From contig JACMPM010000044.1 of the NCBI GenBank assembly GCA_014377485.1, positions 1 to 43,916 of the forward strand: 43,916 nucleotides of DNA, written 5' to 3'. Source of the stretch: Bacteriovorax sp. GTDB taxonomy: Bacteria; Bdellovibrionota; Bacteriovoracia; Bacteriovoracales; Bacteriovoracaceae. Each line of letters begins with the position of its first letter. Position 1 is the stretch's first letter. Below are positions 23,500-32,663 of this stretch, one piece after another. The notes beneath the pieces were generated by a model. That model was given only the letters and a program-made list of their open reading frames with translations. It had not been told where the DNA came from and searched no databases. The position numbers and the translations under genes were made by a program.

Positions 23500-25128
23500 C
23501 TAAACTTCGGTTTTCTTTTTTTCTACATAATATTGAAAATTAGACTCGAACACTCTTATTCCGCCTTTATCTACTTCAAATACGCGGTTGGATAACCCGT
23601 GCAAAAAGTGTCTATCATGGGATACGTACATAACTGTACCTTCGAATTCTTTAAGAGCATTAAGTAAAACATCTCTAGATTTTAAATCAAGATGGTTGGT
23701 AGGCTCATCTAATATCAAAAGATTGTTGTTGTTTGACATTAAAGTCGCAAGTACTACTCTGCTTTTTTCTCCACCGGATAATATTTTTATTTTCTTATCG
23801 ACGTCATCACCGCGAAATAAAAACGCGGCAAGTAGATTTCTGATATAACCATTTGAAGCCAGAGGAAGCCGCTGTGTGATTTCTTCCAACACTGTATTTT
23901 CAGGATTTAATAAATCGAGAGAAAATTGAGAGAAGTATCCTGCCTTAATACTTGGTCCTAAACTCGACTCTCCGGAAGTTGCTTCAGTTAAACCGCAAAT
24001 AACTTTTAAAAGTGTGGATTTACCTGCACCGTTGACTCCAACTACTGCAATTTTATCCAGGCGATTAACTGTTGCCGTTAATCCATCGAAGACTTTATGT
24101 ATCGTTTTATCATCTCGACTCCAGCTTTTCCCCAAGTCTTTCATGATAACAATATCGTTGCTACCGCGAGGAGGAATTGGAAAGCTAAAATCCATTACAA
24201 TATCTTCAGGCGGCATTTCCACCCGATCAATCTTATCTAATTTCTTAACTCGCGATTGCACTTGAGCAGCATGGCTGGCACGGGCAGCGAACTTTGCAAT
24301 AAATTCTTCTTCCTTAGCAAGCATATCTTGCTGGCGTTCGAATTGAGCTTGTTGCTGATCTTTTCTAATTTCTTTTTCTTTTTCGTAATAGTCGTAATCA
24401 CCGGTGTAAGTGGTAATTGTTTTGTTATTGACTTCGATAATACGATTGACGATTCCGTTCATAAAATCGCGATCATGGCTGGTCATTAAAACCGCGCCTT
24501 TAAAACTTTTGAGCCATTCTTCTAGCCAAACAATACTTTCGAGATCGAGATAGTTGGTAGGTTCATCCAGTAAGATAACATCGGGGACTTGAATCAAAAT
24601 TTTTGCCAGAGCAATTCTCATTCTCCATCCACCAGAGAACATGCTTACATCGCGGTCGTGATCGTAAGGCATAACTCCGAGGCCGGTGATGATTTCTTTA
24701 GCTCGAGTATCGAGGTCATATCCGCCAAGTTTTTCAAAATCAGTCTGATAGTCTCCTAACTTATATAGAACTTTTTCCATCTCATCGTCTGATAAAGGAA
24801 TTTCTCCATCCAACATTTTTTCAATCTTTCTTATTTCTAAGGCGAGCTCAGAAGCTTTTGCACTTCCGCTCATAACTTCTTCGATTACAGTGCGTCCTTT
24901 CATCTCACCAATATTTTGTGAAAAATAGGCAACACGGATTTTTTCGGGAACGGTGATTGAGCCTCCATCGAAGCCTTCCTCTTTCATTAGGACTCGAAAG
25001 ACGGTAGTTTTCCCTGCACCATTAGGACCAACGAGGCCTGCCTTATCACCAGGGCGCAAAATAAATGAGGAATTCTCATAAATAATTTGTCCGCCGTAAT
25101 GTTTAGAAACGTTATTAAAACTGATCAT
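23500..25128 (-). CDS. ABC-F family ribosome-associated ATPase, both ATP sites intact
   Basis: 542 residues with two ATPase domains and no membrane segment. Domain 1: Walker A GPNGAGKT (about 34), signature FSGGWRMR (about 164), Walker B VILLDEPTNYLD. Domain 2: Walker A GVNGAGKS, signature LSGGEKSR, Walker B LLILDEPTNHLD. The linker between (about 245-300) is charged and contains the usual KEEEFIAKFAARASHAAQ. ABC-F proteins act at the ribosomal E site in translation or antibiotic protection. It heads a co-directional run of seven genes. The second ABC-F in the window (29655) differs by a degenerate ATP site. Confidence 0.93.
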   Translation of the reverse strand: MISFNNVSKHYGGQIIYENSSFILRPGDKAGLVGPNGAGKTTVFRVLMKEEGFDGGSITVPEKIRVAYFSQNIGEMKGRTVIEEVMSGSAKASELALEIRKIEKMLDGEIPLSDDEMEKVLYKLGDYQTDFEKLGGYDLDTRAKEIITGLGVMPYDHDRDVSMFSGGWRMRIALAKILIQVPDVILLDEPTNYLDLESIVWLEEWLKSFKGAVLMTSHDRDFMNGIVNRIIEVNNKTITTYTGDYDYYEKEKEIRKDQQQAQFERQQDMLAKEEEFIAKFAARASHAAQVQSRVKKLDKIDRVEMPPEDIVMDFSFPIPPRGSNDIVIMKDLGKSWSRDDKTIHKVFDGLTATVNRLDKIAVVGVNGAGKSTLLKVICGLTEATSGESSLGPSIKAGYFSQFSLDLLNPENTVLEEITQRLPLASNGYIRNLLAAFLFRGDDVDKKIKILSGGEKSRVVLATLMSNNNNLLILDEPTNHLDLKSRDVLLNALKEFEGTVMYVSHDRHFLHGLSNRVFEVDKGGIRVFESNFQYYVEKKKTEV

Positions 25129-25305
25129 ATTTATGCCTTGAATATGCGTTTGAAGCTTATTTTTTTTAAGCCTTCACGATACCAAGAATAAGGAGACTTT
25201 GGCACCAAGAATAATCTATTCTGGGCGATGTGCTAAAAAACGAAAGGGTTAACTCAGGAACCTATTCTAACTAGATTACTCTGTTAATCTTTTTAAAAAT
25301 GCAAA

Positions 25306-25333
25306 TTGAATTATTCTGTAATTAACCTATTAT
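25306..25333 (+). promoter_or_regulatory. Candidate sigma-70 promoter for the HD-domain gene
   Basis: TTGAAT (25306-25311) and TATTAT (25328-25333) with a 16-base spacer, about 30 bases before the start codon at 25363. A six-base inverted repeat CCTATT/AATAGG (25326-25342) overlaps the -10 box and could be an operator. AGAAGGA (25351-25357) is the ribosome site. Called by eye only. Confidence 0.4.
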
Positions 25334-25362
25334 CTAAATAGGCTCTCACTAGAAGGATATCC

Positions 25363-26304
25363 ATGGATTATACTCCATTACGCATTTCGACTGTCAAACC
25401 TCTCAAAATTTTAACTTTTGATCTCTATATTTTTTTTAAAGATCAGTTCCTCTGCTATGTTAAAAAAGGGGAACAACTAACAGAAGATAAATACACAAAA
25501 CTAAAGGTTCAAAAAGTAGCAAAATTTTTTATTACTGAATCAGACGAAGTGAATTACCAAAATTTTCTAGATTCTCTACTTTCTGAAACGATGACTAATC
25601 CCAAGATAACTATTGACGATAAAGTTCTCATGGTTGAAGGTGTTGCCAGTTCTGCTGTAGAGAGGATGCAGCAAAATCCTGGAAATGAAAGTGCTTACCA
25701 TATGACTGAAACGGCGGCTAAAAGCTTACGTCAGGTTATTAAAAATAATCCTGATGCTTTGAAAAAAATCTTCGGTAAAAAGGTTGAAAAGAACGAAGAG
25801 CTTATTAAGCACTCTCTCAATGTTTGTGCACTTTCAGTAAAACTGGCCGAGATACTCCGCTGTACAGATCAAGAGCTCGATGACCTGGGAACTGCTGCTC
25901 TCATCCATGATATTGCGATCCCTCAGATGAATAAAAATGATATTCTTCTCTTTAATAAACCAAGAAAACTTTTAACAAATGACGACAAGCGTGTTTATTA
26001 TTTACACACTAAAGACGCCAAAATTCTTCTGCAAGAAAAACCATATGTGAATAAGACTATCTTGGAATTAGTGGCCAATCATGAAGAAGTTTTAAGCGGA
26101 CAAGGTCCTAATAAAAAGAAAAAACTTACTAAGTTGGAAGAAATTTTATCTATGGTTAATAACTACGATAAAAGAACGATCACTAATAAAACCTCACCAA
26201 TACAAACTCTAAAAGATATGATGATCGATGAAATGGGGAATTACAGTCTTGAACTTTTAAACGAGTTCAAGAAAGTCCTCCACTCCGAAGGACTTCTTGA
26301 TTAA
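25363..26304 (+). CDS. HD-GYP-like protein with degenerate GYP motif
   Basis: 313 residues. The N-terminal part (about 5-60) has the beta-rich look of the domain that precedes many HD-GYP phosphodiesterases. The C-terminal HD domain keeps His150, His182-Asp183 (ALIHDIAIP), His205, His240 (ANHEEVLSG) and Asp269 (NNYDK). The family's HDIGK reads HDIAI and the GYP signature HHEx-DGxGYP reads HEEVLSGQGPN, so the Tyr is missing. It may be a non-canonical cyclic-di-GMP phosphodiesterase, a sensor, or act on another nucleotide. It ends five bases from the converging rapA. Confidence 0.75.
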   Translation: MDYTPLRISTVKPLKILTFDLYIFFKDQFLCYVKKGEQLTEDKYTKLKVQKVAKFFITESDEVNYQNFLDSLLSETMTNPKITIDDKVLMVEGVASSAVERMQQNPGNESAYHMTETAAKSLRQVIKNNPDALKKIFGKKVEKNEELIKHSLNVCALSVKLAEILRCTDQELDDLGTAALIHDIAIPQMNKNDILLFNKPRKLLTNDDKRVYYLHTKDAKILLQEKPYVNKTILELVANHEEVLSGQGPNKKKKLTKLEEILSMVNNYDKRTITNKTSPIQTLKDMMIDEMGNYSLELLNEFKKVLHSEGLLD

Positions 26305-26309
26305 TATTT

Positions 26310-29012
26310 TTAAAAAATAACTCGAATAGAATCTAAAATAACATCGGCATTATTATAACTTTTGTTAAGCATCAGCATTTGAATAGTGAGTGCATCGATC
26401 TCTTCTGAGCGAACAATTGGATTAACTTCTTTAAGTTTTAATAATCTTTCTTTTTCCGACATCAGTTTATCCATCATCGCTTTTTTATAAATGGTCTTTA
26501 ACTCTTCCGCTTTTATCAATGCGTGCTGATGAGCTTGTTTTAAGACTTTCTGAACCGAAGCTTTAGGAAGTGCGCGGGCTCTTTTCACTGTATCAACATC
26601 GGCCATTACAGCGCGATCGTCGATATCGTCCTTACTCCATTTATCTGAAAAATCTGATCCCTCGCTATCAACTAATATTCTGATAGGCGTAGGGGGAAAA
26701 TATCTCTCTGGTGATAAATTCTTTGGAGCGACAGCATAAAGTTTAAAATAAGCTTCAATAAATGTTTTAGTCTGGCCTGCTTTTTTTCTCATCATCACAG
26801 TGACATTTCCAAAAGTATTACTGACGATTAAGTCCATCACACTTACAACCATCGGGTGATCCCAAGTGAGAAACTCAACGTCTTCTCTTCTTCTGGCTGT
26901 TTTGCGGTCATAAGTAATTCTTACTCCCTCGCTATCGAGTCCCGGAAAATGCGGAACGTACATATTGTCGCTTGGCTTGATATAATAAATATTGTCTTCA
27001 AGGTCTTCGATATCAACACCTAATTCTTGAAACACTTCACTCATATAATTGGGAAGATTAGATTCTTCATCAAATTTTCTAATCTCACTCAGCAGAACTT
27101 CAGCTTTCTCTTCATTAAAAGAATTGAGTTCAATTAGTATATCTCTGCCCTCTTCCAGCTTTTTCACAACATCAGCATATTCTTTTTTAGTTGTAGTTAA
27201 AAACTGTTGAATGATTTCTGGTTTACCAATGCAAATCTCGGGTTTTTTTAGGTATTCTTCCAAAAGGCTTTGCAGTTGTTGATGAACGATACTAGCTCCT
27301 TTTGCTGAATGCTCGAAAGCATTCAGACCTTCGTGATACCAACTGAAAAGAATTTCTTCGTAAGAACTTAAAACGTAAGGCATGTGAATATTAATATCGC
27401 TGGTCTGACCTATACGATCTAGACGACCAATACGTTGTTCTAACAAATCGGGGTAAAGAGGTAGATCGAATAGAACCATGTGATGAGCAAATTCGAAATT
27501 GCGTCCCTCACTTCCAATCTCAGTGCACAAAAGAATTTGTGCCCCTTCAGGATCGGAAAAGTAAGCCGCCTGGCGGTCACGGGCCACAAACGAAAGTCCC
27601 GAATGAAAAACACCAATATTTAAACTCGCGATGCGGTCTTTTAAGAGTTTCTCTAGCGCTAAAACTTTTGTTTTTGATTTTGTGATTAAAAGAATTTTTT
27701 CAGTTCTATTCTTGGTTAAAAAATCACTAAGCCAATCTAGTTTTAAATCAAAACTAGGTCCGATTGCTTCTTCATCTTCTAAACTCAAATTTTTTGTTTT
27801 TTTACTTTCTAGTGGATAGGCATGCAAAACTCTCTTGGGAAAAAAAGAAAAATGCTGCCCCATGCGCGATCTGGTGTTTCTAAAAAAGATTCGACCGGTT
27901 CCGTGTAAGTCTTGTAATTTTTGAATTTCCAAATCAGCTTCAGGAGTTTTTTTAGCTACCAATTCACGAGCTTTTTTTGCCACGGTATCATAGTGGCTCA
28001 TCTCTCCTAAAAATTCATGGTAATCAAAGAATCTATCAGGATCCAGCAATTTTAACCTTGCAAAATGCCCTTCCAATCCCAATTGTTCAGGTGTCGCTGT
28101 TAAAAGTAACAATCCTTTTGCTTTTTTAGCTATGCGTTCGACAATTTGATACTCAATAGAAACTTTTTCCTGAGACCATTTCAACTGGTGGGCTTCATCC
28201 ACAATCATCAAGTCCCAAGTTGCCAGATTCATCATCTCACGGGCCATAGGTGCCCCTTTTAACAAACCAATATTCACTATGACAAAATCATTATCTAAAA
28301 AGGGATTTGTACCAGGCTCAAGATGAGTTTCTTGATTGAGAGTGGTGAAAGACAAATTAAATTTTCTGAACATTTCAACAAACCACTGATAAACCAATGA
28401 ATCTGGAACCAAAATAAGAGCGCGTTTTACACGTTCGCTTAAAATTAAATGGTGAAGTGCCAGACCTGCTTCAATTGTTTTTCCCAGACCTACTTCATCA
28501 GCTAAAAGTACTCTTGGAATTGCTCTGTCTGCAATCTGGTTGGCCACATAAAACTGATGAGGCAGAAGTGCCATTCTTCCGCCGACAAAGCCGCGAACTG
28601 GACTTTGCGTGAGTCGATTGCGATTCATTTGGGTTTTAAATCGCAAATCAAAAAGAGTAGCAGTATCTATATTGCCATTAAATAAACGCTCTTCCGGTTT
28701 ATTAAAACTGATAGCGTCTGAGAGCTGATCTTCCTCGTACATTGTCGTCTCATTGATTACATAGGTCACAAGACCATCCTTATCAATGATTGAATCCACT
28801 GTGAATTTATCTCCTGAACGCAGAGAGATTTCATCTCCTGCTAAAAAGATTACTCTTTTTATAGGTGCGCCTTTTGAGCCGTATGTCCGTTCTGTTTTAC
28901 TAGCTGGAAAAGCGATCTTAACGGTTTTAGATTCAACCAATATAATTTTACCTAGACCAAGTTCAGGCTCAGTTTCGCTCATGTAGCGCTGGCCAACTTT
29001 CATTAAACTCAC
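26310..29012 (-). CDS. rapA: RapA-type RNA polymerase recycling SWI2/SNF2 ATPase
   Basis: 900 residues (E. coli RapA 968). An N-terminal Tudor-like part (about 1-115) is followed by RecA1 with Walker A DEVGLGKT (172-179), DEAH (272-275) and TATP (305-308). RecA2 has IGSEGRNFEFAHHMVLFDLP (499-518) and QRIGRLDRIGQ (527-537). The C-terminal region (about 600-900) resembles the RapA spacer and C-domain. RapA releases stalled RNA polymerase for reuse. I take the GTG at 29012 (AAGGA seven bases ahead); the ATG three codons later is the alternative. Two small genes precede it in the same direction. Confidence 0.93.
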   Translation of the reverse strand: MSLMKVGQRYMSETEPELGLGKIILVESKTVKIAFPASKTERTYGSKGAPIKRVIFLAGDEISLRSGDKFTVDSIIDKDGLVTYVINETTMYEEDQLSDAISFNKPEERLFNGNIDTATLFDLRFKTQMNRNRLTQSPVRGFVGGRMALLPHQFYVANQIADRAIPRVLLADEVGLGKTIEAGLALHHLILSERVKRALILVPDSLVYQWFVEMFRKFNLSFTTLNQETHLEPGTNPFLDNDFVIVNIGLLKGAPMAREMMNLATWDLMIVDEAHQLKWSQEKVSIEYQIVERIAKKAKGLLLLTATPEQLGLEGHFARLKLLDPDRFFDYHEFLGEMSHYDTVAKKARELVAKKTPEADLEIQKLQDLHGTGRIFFRNTRSRMGQHFSFFPKRVLHAYPLESKKTKNLSLEDEEAIGPSFDLKLDWLSDFLTKNRTEKILLITKSKTKVLALEKLLKDRIASLNIGVFHSGLSFVARDRQAAYFSDPEGAQILLCTEIGSEGRNFEFAHHMVLFDLPLYPDLLEQRIGRLDRIGQTSDINIHMPYVLSSYEEILFSWYHEGLNAFEHSAKGASIVHQQLQSLLEEYLKKPEICIGKPEIIQQFLTTTKKEYADVVKKLEEGRDILIELNSFNEEKAEVLLSEIRKFDEESNLPNYMSEVFQELGVDIEDLEDNIYYIKPSDNMYVPHFPGLDSEGVRITYDRKTARRREDVEFLTWDHPMVVSVMDLIVSNTFGNVTVMMRKKAGQTKTFIEAYFKLYAVAPKNLSPERYFPPTPIRILVDSEGSDFSDKWSKDDIDDRAVMADVDTVKRARALPKASVQKVLKQAHQHALIKAEELKTIYKKAMMDKLMSEKERLLKLKEVNPIVRSEEIDALTIQMLMLNKSYNNADVILDSIRVIF

Positions 29013-29044
29013 TTAAATGTCCTTCGTGAAAATGTTTTCTTTTA

Positions 29045-29182
29045 TTATTGCATACGATAGAGACCAATGGCGATTCCTATCACGATCATGCCTAGTAGAA
29101 TATAGACATGTGTTTTACCCATCTTTTTTTCTTCGATCGTAAGATGACTTTTAAGTTTTTTATTGCTTTTTAATTTAGACAC
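29045..29182 (-). CDS. 45-residue single-pass membrane peptide
   Basis: A small gene starting at GTG (29180-29182) with AGGAG nine bases upstream. The product has a lysine-rich cytoplasmic start (MSKLKSNKKLKSHLTIEEKK) and one membrane helix (VYILLGMIVIGIAIGLYRM), ending at MQ. By the positive-inside rule the N-terminus is inside. It lies 32 bases ahead of rapA and 23 after the 85-residue gene, so the three look like one operon. Function unknown. Confidence 0.7.
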   Translation of the reverse strand: MSKLKSNKKLKSHLTIEEKKMGKTHVYILLGMIVIGIAIGLYRMQ

Positions 29183-29205
29183 AAAAATGCTCCTAATAAG
29201 TCCTT

Positions 29206-29463
29206 TTAATAGACTCCGAAAATATCTTTAAAAAAATCACTAAATCCGTTACTTGATTTTATTTTATAAAGATCGAAAGCATAAGAGTCTTCGTAAGAAA
29301 AATTTGAGGCTTCGCTAAAAGTATCCACCTCTTCTGCTTGGATATTAGAATCTTCTTTGAGTTTAATGATCATTTCGTTATTTTCTTTTACAATTCTTCG
29401 TGCTTTTTCTACTGCAAGCCTTGCTGTATCGTTTTTTGGAACAAAATCCATCTCATTTCTCAT
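29206..29463 (-). CDS. Small acidic protein, function unknown
   Basis: 85 residues, helical N-terminal half rich in charged residues (ARLAVEKARRIVKENNEM) and an aromatic, acidic C-terminal half (NFSYEDSYAFDLYK, ending FKDIFGVY). GGGAG stands about eight bases before the ATG at 29463; an ATG four codons on is possible. No signal or membrane segment. First gene of the small-protein/rapA run. No family recognised. Confidence 0.6.
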   Translation of the reverse strand: MRNEMDFVPKNDTARLAVEKARRIVKENNEMIIKLKEDSNIQAEEVDTFSEASNFSYEDSYAFDLYKIKSSNGFSDFFKDIFGVY

Positions 29464-29654
29464 AGGTGTTACTCCCTGAGTCGTAAATAATAAAGTGTTA
29501 TATATGATTTAACCTTCTGGAAAGCTATACGTCCATCCCAGAATTTCACCCAACGCGTAAACTCCCTGTAAATCCGCTCGAAAAAGCCCTGACATTTTCT
29601 TTCATTCACGCTAAAAAGAAGGAATAAGAAAACTGCGAACTTTAAAGGATGATT

Positions 29655-31238
29655 ATGATTATTTGCCAAAATGTGGGCCTTCGATATGGAGCACGTAAAC
29701 TTTTTGAAGATGTGGACATTAAATTCACACCGGGTAACTGTTATGGACTCATCGGTGCAAACGGCGCGGGTAAATCAACTTTCATAAAAATTCTTGCCGG
29801 TGAGATTCCCTCATCAACTGGAACTGTTTTTATCACTCCAGGACAGAGACTTTCAGTTCTTAAACAGGATCACTTTTTATTCGATGATATTGAAGTGCTA
29901 AAAGTTGTGATCATGGGTAACAAAAGACTTTTAGAAATTATGGAAGAAAAAGACGCTTTATATGCCAAAGAAGATTTCTCCGATGAAGACGGTCTTCGCG
30001 CTGCTGATTTAGAAGCGACCTTCGCTGAAATGAATGGATGGGAAGCTGAATCAGAAGCTGCCACACTTCTTTCTGGTCTTGGAATAAAAGAAGAACTTCT
30101 CTCTAGACAAATGAATGAACTAAACGGCGGAGACAAAGTAAAAGTTCTTCTCGCTCAGGCCCTTTTTGGAAAACCCGATATTCTGCTGCTGGATGAACCC
30201 ACCAACCATTTAGATATTAAAGCTATTCATTGGCTGGAAAACTTCCTGGCCAATTTTCTCAATACTGTTATCGTTGTGTCCCATGATAGACATTTTTTAA
30301 ATAAAGTATGTACTCATATGGCCGATATCGACTTCGGAAAAATTCAAGTTTTTGCTGGTAATTACGATTTCTGGTATCAGTCTTCACAACTTGCAATGAC
30401 TTTAAAATCAAATCAAAATAAAAAGACTGAAGAAAAAATGAAGGACTTAAAGGACTTCATCGCAAGATTCAGTGCCAATGCTTCAAAATCTAAACAAGCA
30501 ACATCAAGACAGAAAACTCTTGATAAAATTACGCTTGAAGATATCAAGCCTTCTACTAGAAAATATCCTTTTATTCTTTTCAAGCCAAAAAAAGAAATTG
30601 GAAAAGATGTTTGTAACGTCGAAAAACTAACGAAGACTGTTGATGGAAAAGTTCTTTTCAAAAACATTTCTTTTCAGCTTAGAAAATCAGATAAAATTGT
30701 TCTGCTTGGAGACGATCTCGCTAAAGGTGTCTTGATGGATATCTTAGCTGGAGTCACAAAACCAGATTCAGGTGCGGTCAACTGGGGTGTAACTGCTCAA
30801 CGTTCATATTTCCCATCGGACAATTCTCAATATTTTGTTGAAGGAAAATACAATCTTGTCGATTGGCTAAGAGATTTTTCTGAAGACAAAGACGAATCAT
30901 TCGTCAGAGGTTTTCTAGGACGCATGCTTTTCTCAGGGGAAGAAGCTCTCAAAAAAACCAATGTCCTCTCTGGAGGAGAAAAGGTTCGTATGATGCTTTC
31001 TAAAATGATGTTAGAAGCACCAAACGTTCTTATCATGGATGGACCTACTAACCATTTAGATCTTGAAAGCATTACTTCAGTGAACGAAGGCTTAAAAAAG
31101 TACGATTCGGCCTTAATTTTCTCATGTCACGATCATGAGTTTGTCCAAACTGTTGCCAATAGAATTATTGACATTCAACCCAATGGATCGATTATTGATG
31201 TAGAAAAAACTTTCGATGAATACTTAGAGTTGAATTAA
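29655..31238 (+). CDS. YkpA/YbiT-type ABC-F ATPase with degenerate second ATP site
   Basis: 527 residues from the ATG at 29655 (AAAGG six bases upstream; the ATG at 29649 is too close). Domain 1 is intact for ATP: Walker A GANGAGKS (34-41), Walker B ILLLDEPTNHLD with Glu181, switch His in SHDRHFLN. Its signature is altered: ELNGGDK for LSGGE. Domain 2 has lost Walker A (GDDLAKGV where GxxGxGKS is expected) and its catalytic Glu (LIMDGPTNHLD, Gly463), but keeps the signature LSGGEKVR (438-445). Since each ATP site pairs Walker motifs of one domain with the signature of the other, site 1 is whole and site 2 is lost on both faces. Similar decay is, from memory, seen in relatives of this subfamily. 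Confidence 0.92.
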   Translation: MIICQNVGLRYGARKLFEDVDIKFTPGNCYGLIGANGAGKSTFIKILAGEIPSSTGTVFITPGQRLSVLKQDHFLFDDIEVLKVVIMGNKRLLEIMEEKDALYAKEDFSDEDGLRAADLEATFAEMNGWEAESEAATLLSGLGIKEELLSRQMNELNGGDKVKVLLAQALFGKPDILLLDEPTNHLDIKAIHWLENFLANFLNTVIVVSHDRHFLNKVCTHMADIDFGKIQVFAGNYDFWYQSSQLAMTLKSNQNKKTEEKMKDLKDFIARFSANASKSKQATSRQKTLDKITLEDIKPSTRKYPFILFKPKKEIGKDVCNVEKLTKTVDGKVLFKNISFQLRKSDKIVLLGDDLAKGVLMDILAGVTKPDSGAVNWGVTAQRSYFPSDNSQYFVEGKYNLVDWLRDFSEDKDESFVRGFLGRMLFSGEEALKKTNVLSGGEKVRMMLSKMMLEAPNVLIMDGPTNHLDLESITSVNEGLKKYDSALIFSCHDHEFVQTVANRIIDIQPNGSIIDVEKTFDEYLELN

Positions 31239-31245
31239 AAAATTA

Positions 31246-32100
31246 ATGAAGAAGCAAGAATCTACTTTTAAAATTATAAAATTAAATGCGCCCGGTGGAA
31301 TTCACCGGGATCTTTACCACAATCTTTTAAAGGTTAGTTGGCTGAAACTTTTTTTGTTCTATGTCCTGGTCTTTCTCCTTATCAATTTAATATTTGCAAC
31401 TCTCTATTTGATAGCTCCCGGTAGCATCTCTGCTTCTGCCCATGACTTTAAAAGTGCCTTCTTTTTTAGTGTACAAACATTCTCTACTGTCGGTTACGGA
31501 ATAATTACTCCCATTAGTTTATATGGAAATATTATTGTTGTTTTAGAAATTATGACGGGTGTTGTATCAATGGCGGTGACAACAGGTTTAGTTTTTGCCA
31601 AATTCTCCAGACCATCAGCTAAAATTATCTATTCTAAAAATTTGTTGCATACTAAATTTGATGGCAATAATGTTTTAATGTTCAGAATGGCCAATGCTAG
31701 ATCCAATAATATTATTTCTGCCAATGTAGAATTACATTATCTTTATAATACTGTTAGTCCAGAAGGTGTGAGTATCGTTCGCTTTCGAGCGCTGAAACTT
31801 CTAAGAAGTTACTCTCCTATATTCTCCCTAAGCTGGAGCGTATTTCACTCTATAGATAAAGAAAGTCCTTTCTTTGAAAAAACTCCTGAAGAAATCAATG
31901 TCATGAAACTTGAATTTATTGTTATATTAAATGGAACCGACGGCACTTTATCACAAACTATTTATGATACGTTTAGATACACTATTGAGGATATTCTTTT
32001 TAACCACCACTTTGTAGATATTTTAGAGCGTCAAGAAGATGGGACTCGCATAATCGACTATCATAAATTTCATCAGACTACCTCACATGGACACAAGTAA
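31246..32100 (+). CDS. KirBac-type inward-rectifier potassium channel
   Basis: 284 residues. A slide-helix start, TM1 (about 34-58), pore helix and selectivity filter QTFSTVGYGIITP (TVGYG 81-85), TM2 (about 93-118), then a cytoplasmic immunoglobulin-like Kir domain (about 125-270; KIIYSKNLLHTKFDGN, MFRMANARSNNI, FHSIDKESPFF). This is the full bacterial Kir architecture and should form a tetramer in the inner membrane. It starts seven bases after the ABC-F stop and its 3' end overlaps the acetyltransferase gene by 14 bases. Confidence 0.93.
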   Translation: MKKQESTFKIIKLNAPGGIHRDLYHNLLKVSWLKLFLFYVLVFLLINLIFATLYLIAPGSISASAHDFKSAFFFSVQTFSTVGYGIITPISLYGNIIVVLEIMTGVVSMAVTTGLVFAKFSRPSAKIIYSKNLLHTKFDGNNVLMFRMANARSNNIISANVELHYLYNTVSPEGVSIVRFRALKLLRSYSPIFSLSWSVFHSIDKESPFFEKTPEEINVMKLEFIVILNGTDGTLSQTIYDTFRYTIEDILFNHHFVDILERQEDGTRIIDYHKFHQTTSHGHK

Positions 32101-32590
32101 ATTTATTATCAGGGAAATCCAACCTGGTGACAAAGAGTCATTGCAAGAAGGCCTGGCTCAAATGACGAATGAGTCTCGAAGACTCAGATTTTTTTATTCA
32201 AGAAAAAATTTTACGGAAAAAGAATTAAAGTTTTTGACTGAAGTTGATCAGCACAATCATATCGCATTCGTTTGCATTTCAAACGAAAACTCTCCTGCCG
32301 GTTCAATTCGCTGTGTGCGTAATTTTGATCGCCCAGAGTTTGCCGAGCTCGCCGTAACTATTGTCGACAAATATCAAGGCCAAGGCCTGGGATATCGCTT
32401 GTTAGATACTTTGGCAGATGCCGCCATTAAAGAAAATATAACTCACCTGTATGGCGATTTTCACACCAGTAATACCAATATGCTAAAGCTTCTTGAGAAA
32501 TATTGCCTTCGACATAACATCACGATGGATTCTCTGAGCTTAAATCATACAAGTGACGGTTTTCTTTATTTCGAAATGCCACTGCGCTAA
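32087..32590 (+). CDS. GNAT-family N-acetyltransferase
   Basis: 167 residues of GNAT fold. FIIREIQPGDKESL opens the domain, RLRFFYSRKNFTEKEL resembles the segment of Pka/PatZ-linked GNATs, and acetyl-CoA motif A is VDKYQGQGLGYRLLDTL (about 93-110). Substrate unknown. It overlaps the KirBac gene by 14 bases, so production is coupled to the channel. Confidence 0.88.
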   Translation: MDTSKFIIREIQPGDKESLQEGLAQMTNESRRLRFFYSRKNFTEKELKFLTEVDQHNHIAFVCISNENSPAGSIRCVRNFDRPEFAELAVTIVDKYQGQGLGYRLLDTLADAAIKENITHLYGDFHTSNTNMLKLLEKYCLRHNITMDSLSLNHTSDGFLYFEMPLR

Positions 32591-32663
32591 CTAGTCATAT
32601 TCAGTAAAAAGTGCTAAATTTCATAAACTCATAAAATAGTGAATCAAATAAAAAGGACGATGT

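Noticed and set aside
24014-24265. Plus-strand frames within the minus-strand ABC-F and other genes
   Set aside because: These are shadows created by codon bias on the real strand and carry no domain.
25152-25214. Inverted repeat GAAGCTTA/TAAGCCTTC and direct repeat ACCAAGAATAA upstream of the ABC-F gene
   Set aside because: Considered as an antibiotic-sensing attenuator, but there is no leader peptide and the stem contains a poly-T loop; too weak to claim.
29469-29669. 66-residue minus-strand frame upstream of the 85-residue gene
   Set aside because: It overlaps the ribosome site and start of the ABC-F gene, has no clear Shine-Dalgarno and looks like random AT-rich translation.
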